From assembly GCA_002682825.1 (NCBI GenBank), contig NOKP01000006.1:930001-994000 (forward strand): 64,000 nt of DNA. The letters are read 5' to 3'. The notes below the pieces were generated by a model that was not told where the DNA came from, ran no database searches, and worked only from the letters and a program-made list of their open reading frames with translations. Source of the stretch: Neonectria sp. B-13 (Eukaryota > Ascomycota > Sordariomycetes > Hypocreales > Nectriaceae). Positions 60,452 to 64,000 of the stretch are shown one piece after another (the first letter of the stretch is position 1; the number at the start of each line of letters is the position of its first letter). The position numbers were made by a program, and so were the translations under genes.

Positions 60452-61910
60452 TTAGGTCAAGAATTCTTCTTTGGCATAGTGTCCCATCACCACGTACCCC
60501 TCGGCAAACGACTCCTTCTCTATCCGCACAATAATAGCCGCGTGACTGTGTGAGGCGTTCTGGATCCATACAGGATACTTCCGCCAACCCAACGAATCCA
60601 AGTTCCGGATCATCTCGAACTGGTATGGTGCAAGAGCGAGAGTCGGCTGTGCAGGAGTCGAAAGCCTGCGCTCCCTCCGGAGCATGGTTATGTCCTCGGT
60701 ATTCAAGCCGTCTTCATCCTCGTCCTCAGTTGCCAGGTACTCCTGGTTCTGTGAACTATTGAGGGCCTCGTAGGCGTGCTCAACCTCTTCGCGAATCTCC
60801 TTGATCCACACAGACATCCGGTAGTCTTCAATGTTCAAGCCTGCCTTTCCAGTTTCGTGCAGCTTGATCCGCTTCGAGCTCCGTACTGTTTGGATGACCG
60901 AGTTGATGAGGAAGGCTACCACGCCAATCGGGACGAATACGGCCACCGTCAGCATAAAGGGGATGCGCTTCGTCCACTTTACTGCCGCTGCCGTGACCGT
61001 AGATAGGGATGCAGGACCACGGACCTTGGGACGGGGTGCCACAGGGTTCTTAGGATCCAGTATGACGCCTTCGAAGCCCTTCAGGTAGTTGACCTTGACG
61101 TTGTCCATGTTTGTGAAGGGGTCCGTTTTCTGGATGCCCGTTGTATAGTAGACGGCGCTTCGATCGTTGACGATGTTGGTATAGAGCGTGTGTCGCTTGA
61201 ACTTGCGCATCCCCGACATGAAGATGGACTTGGGGTCGGCGAGGACGGAGAGCAGGGGGCGGTCGGTATCGCGGAATTTGTCAATCGTAAAGAGCTGTCG
61301 ACCCGACATGGACAGTGTCCTAGCACCAAGGACGTTCCAGACATGGTTATGCCACCCCTTGAGAGGTGTGCGGACACCGAGGTGTGGGCTTGCGAAAGTG
61401 GTAAAGTTCTGACACACCCGCGTCAGCATTGGAGTTGGGTGGATGGGCGCGGATCCCTATAGGTCGTACGTACCATGCACTCGACAGTGTCGAGGATTCC
61501 CTTTGCGTATAGCAAGCCGACGGCATATCGCGAAATCAACCCTCCAAGGGAATATCCTACAATGCTCAACTTCTTGATCTGGCCGCCCCGGCTCTCGATG
61601 TCGCGCATTTCCTGTTCAATCTCGGCGCAGACGCGCTCGCCGCCGCGCTCGATGCCATCGTAGGTAAAGCTGCCGCTGTTCTGTTTGGCGAGAAGGAGGT
61701 AGAGATCATCGTGCGAATGCTGTTCTCGAAGCGACTTTGCGATGTTGCGCATGTGGGATGGGTTTCCCCAGAGCTGCATCCCCTGTGTTAGTCATGACGT
61801 ATGCATATCGGGTTTCCCGGGGTTCGGGGGATGGTTACACCGTGGACCAGGACGCAGAGATGGTCTGCCTGGGGGCTGCCGCCAGCAAAGTCCATGGCGG
61901 TTGCTGTCAT
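60452..61910 (-). CDS. Putative serine lipase of the ROG1/DUF676 family
   Basis: Exons 61910-61839, 61773-61474 and 61408-60452 give 442 aa. The oxyanion segment LCVLVHGLWGNPSHM is assembled across intron 1. The nucleophile elbow GYSLGG lies in KLSIVGYSLGGLISRYAVGL, and the catalytic His is probably in the C-terminal AIIVRIEKESF-preceding NASHSHA segment. One hydrophobic segment (IPFMLTVAVFVPIGVVAFLI) suggests membrane association. Yeast Rog1 is a monoacylglycerol lipase; substrate here is inferred only. The start may instead be the second Met at 61895. It is divergent from the gene at 63591. Confidence 0.92.
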
Positions 61911-63590
61911 GGTGCAGAGAGAGAGACTTGAGGATTTGCTGCTCGTTAAAGGAGCTGAAATTGGGAAAGTCGTGGCAAGATAAATAGACAGGAGAAAAAA
62001 GTTGGGACTCTAGCCCCGTCTAAGTCCGAAGGCTCAGGAGATGCGCAGCCCCAACAATCGGAGTTTCGGGGTCAAAGTTGCGCCAGGGGCCCGCGTGCGG
62101 GAAGAGGTAAGATAATCAGGCACACCACCACGTGTAAGCAGACTGTGGCTGCGCGGAGCTGGACAACTGGGCTGAGTTGGGCCAAACTCCGTCCCTTGTA
62201 GTTCGGAGGTGGGACAGAGTGGTATGTACGATGCGGAGTACGAGGATGCCTTCGCTTTGCAAGACTGAATTCGGTATGCGTGTGTGTGTTGGTGTGTGTG
62301 TGGGAACGTGACAAGACAGGTTCGAATCTGGGGGCCAGCCCCAAGGTAAGGAGAAACGAGAGGGCTTTATACCGAGCGTTGATGGTAAGAGATAAGGAAT
62401 GGAAAGACGAGCAATATCGAGATAGCGTTGCTGCTTGGCCAGATAGTCGATGATGGGCCGCCGCCAATAACATTTGGCGCCAACTCTAACGAGCCAGCAC
62501 CAATTTACAAGCTTGGCCAAATCAGTAACACTTTTCTGGCTCGAGCAGAATCACGAAGCTGAAGCTGAAGCTGTGTCTGGGGAGGTTGCCCAACCCTGAA
62601 ACGTTCCTATTTCCTACCTTCTATGCGAGGTCAACTAGGAAACATGGCAACGCAATGCTCAAGTGCCAGTTAAGTCGCTACAAGTGCGAATGCGTCCTGG
62701 CGCAGCTCAACATCTGCGCTCTCCTTGTAATCGTCGTGTGCGAAATCCCAATCGTAAGCCAATTCCGGGCTTACGAAAACTCCGTACGAATAGAAAACAC
62801 TTGACGCTCAATGACGATGAGGCGGCCAGGCACATAATTACCACAGCCTCACGGGTCGCTGCAGGCGCTGTAACCCCGGGGCTTACAGCGGGGACGCCGA
62901 GCTGACGGGTGCGTTTCCACGACTTGGTGGGCATGTGGGCCTTGTCGACCAAGCTCGAGCTCCAGGGAGCAACCGCCCGACGACCTCCTTAGAACTACTA
63001 GTACTACTAAGTTAGTAGGTAAGCAGGTACCTAGGTACCTACTAGGTAGCTGGCTGCAGCCATGCCCGCCAGTGAGGTCCCCTAAGCTGCCAATAGCTCA
63101 GTGGTTGGTCCCTGGCGAGGTGGCCTCAGGCGGCAGTCACTCACTCACTCACCACTGTCTCAGCTCTCAACCTCAATCTCCCGTGCAAATACATAATAAA
63201 CGGTATATGATCACTCACAGGGAAACAAGCCAAACAACGTGGTTGACAGTCCTCGAACGATGCAAGCTAAAAGGACAAGAGTCAACTACCATAACTAGCG
63301 CCAGTTTGGTTGTTGTTGCCTTTGTTCCCCCTGCCGCCACCCGTGTCACCGTGACGCCCTGCTTCGTCCCGTCCGTCTCAGCGTGGTGTTTCGTTGGCCG
63401 CGATCTCATCCTTCAAGCGTCACATTGCACTTCCCTCACGAATCACGATAGCCAGCCAACCCAGTCACCCCCTCCTTCACGGCTCTCTCGCACTGTCGTT
63501 GCCAGCCCGCCATTGAGCTGTGGCAACTTCGTGGAATATTGAAAACGGCCCATCCCCAAGAGGAATCTCATCTGCCAACGCCTCGTCACT
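61911..63590. promoter_or_regulatory. Divergent intergenic region
   Basis: About 1.7 kb between the lipase and the right-edge gene. It contains a TG microsatellite (about 62279-62303) and a palindromic cluster at 63000-63055 that includes the perfect 16-bp palindrome AGGTACCTAGGTACCT at 63025-63040. Confidence 0.5.
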
Positions 63591-64000
63591 ATGAGCCTGT
63601 CACTCAAACACATCCCGTGTCCAGCAGGCAACAACTGCACAGCCTTTCTCTGTATCTTCGGCCATGAGAGTGACCAAGCTCCCGTCCAGACCGTGCCTGC
63701 CGTCGAGGATGCAGGTAGCCGAAAGGAAGGCCTAGAGGTCACCTCAGCAAACCAGCATGTTCCACGAAAGCGCTTCAAGACAGATCCCGCCCAGCCTTCA
63801 GCTTCGTCCGAAAGTTCCCAGGACCCGGCCAAGGGCATAACCGCCAATGCGGACCGTACAACGAGACCGGCCCCAAGCAAACTAGAATCTGCAACTCGTC
63901 CGGTCTCACCTCCACCTTTAAAGCGAAAGGTGCCATTAACCAAGCGTCGAATCGACTCGTCTGCAACCTCCTCTATTTCAGCCTCAAGGAATCTTTCGTC
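63591..64000 (+). CDS. Partial gene: N-terminal CCCH-type finger protein, possibly an RNA exonuclease (REX3-like)
   Basis: The frame is open from ATG 63591 to the window edge (136 codons, no stop), so the gene is truncated on the right. It begins MSLSLKHIPCPAGNNC and carries C-x5-C-x4-C-x3-H (CPAGNNCTAFLCIFGH), a compact CCCH finger. A Ser/Pro/Lys-rich linker with PPLKRKVPLTKRR, a likely nuclear localisation signal, follows. Fungal REX3-type 3'-5' RNA exonucleases start in this way, with the nuclease domain further downstream, but that domain is outside the window. Other CCCH proteins remain possible. Confidence 0.6.
   Translation, partial: MSLSLKHIPCPAGNNCTAFLCIFGHESDQAPVQTVPAVEDAGSRKEGLEVTSANQHVPRKRFKTDPAQPSASSESSQDPAKGITANADRTTRPAPSKLESATRPVSPPPLKRKVPLTKRRIDSSATSSISASRNLS

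Noticed and set aside
62315..62335. GGTTCGAATC string resembling a tRNA T arm
   Set aside because: No acceptor, D or anticodon stems can be formed around it.

Overview
The window is nuclear DNA of a filamentous ascomycete (Pezizomycotina). Genes are spaced, carry short introns (about 50-140 nt) with GTAWGT-type donors and CTAAC/CTRAC branch points, and encode fungus-specific families (chitin synthase, HET, Zn2Cys6 factor, CFEM-like and DUF3455 secreted proteins, Slt2-type MAP kinase). The protein repertoire fits Sordariomycetes best; genus is not determinable by eye. No transposon, virus, rRNA or CRISPR array was seen.

Layout. 0.2-9.1 kb: two de novo purine genes on the minus strand, ADE1 (SAICAR synthetase) and ADE4 (amidophosphoribosyltransferase), flank a divergent pair of dienelactone-hydrolase-family genes. 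9.1-11.3 kb: gene-poor, with a weakly supported Cys/His-rich repeat gene. 11.3-14.5 kb: a chitin synthase whose 19-nt first exon is joined through a GC-AG intron. 17.7-22.1 kb: a single-pass membrane protein with an eight-cysteine CFEM-like ectodomain, an intron-containing tRNA-Pro(AGG), and an NmrA-like protein. 23.4-26.4 kb: a long unknown gene interrupted by one in-frame TAG and a small conserved unknown. 27.1-32.4 kb: a P-loop (uridine-kinase-like) enzyme, a peroxiredoxin-like (AhpC/TSA) protein and a HET-domain protein. 33.7-41 kb: methionine aminopeptidase 2, an Ups2-type PRELI protein, an unknown gene with a second in-frame TAG, and dynactin p25. 45-50.6 kb: a secreted DUF3455 protein, the cell-wall-integrity MAP kinase and a low-molecular-weight tyrosine phosphatase. 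51.2-57 kb: a small VOC/glyoxalase protein, a Zn2Cys6 transcription factor and a Dal5-type MFS permease. 58.7-64 kb: an Ups1-type PRELI protein, a ROG1-like serine lipase (DUF676) and the 5' part of a gene with a CCCH finger that runs off the right edge.

Functional themes are inferred. The purine pair supplies two steps of one pathway. Chitin synthase and the Slt2-type kinase both serve the cell wall. The two PRELI proteins correspond to the two lipid-transfer arms (phosphatidic acid and phosphatidylserine) of the mitochondrial Ups-Mdm35 system. The most unusual signal is the pair of otherwise continuous reading frames each broken by a single TAG in a shared CTAGCA context. One lies in the loop of a strong predicted hairpin, a setting like that reported for A-to-I stop-codon recoding in Sordariomycetes.
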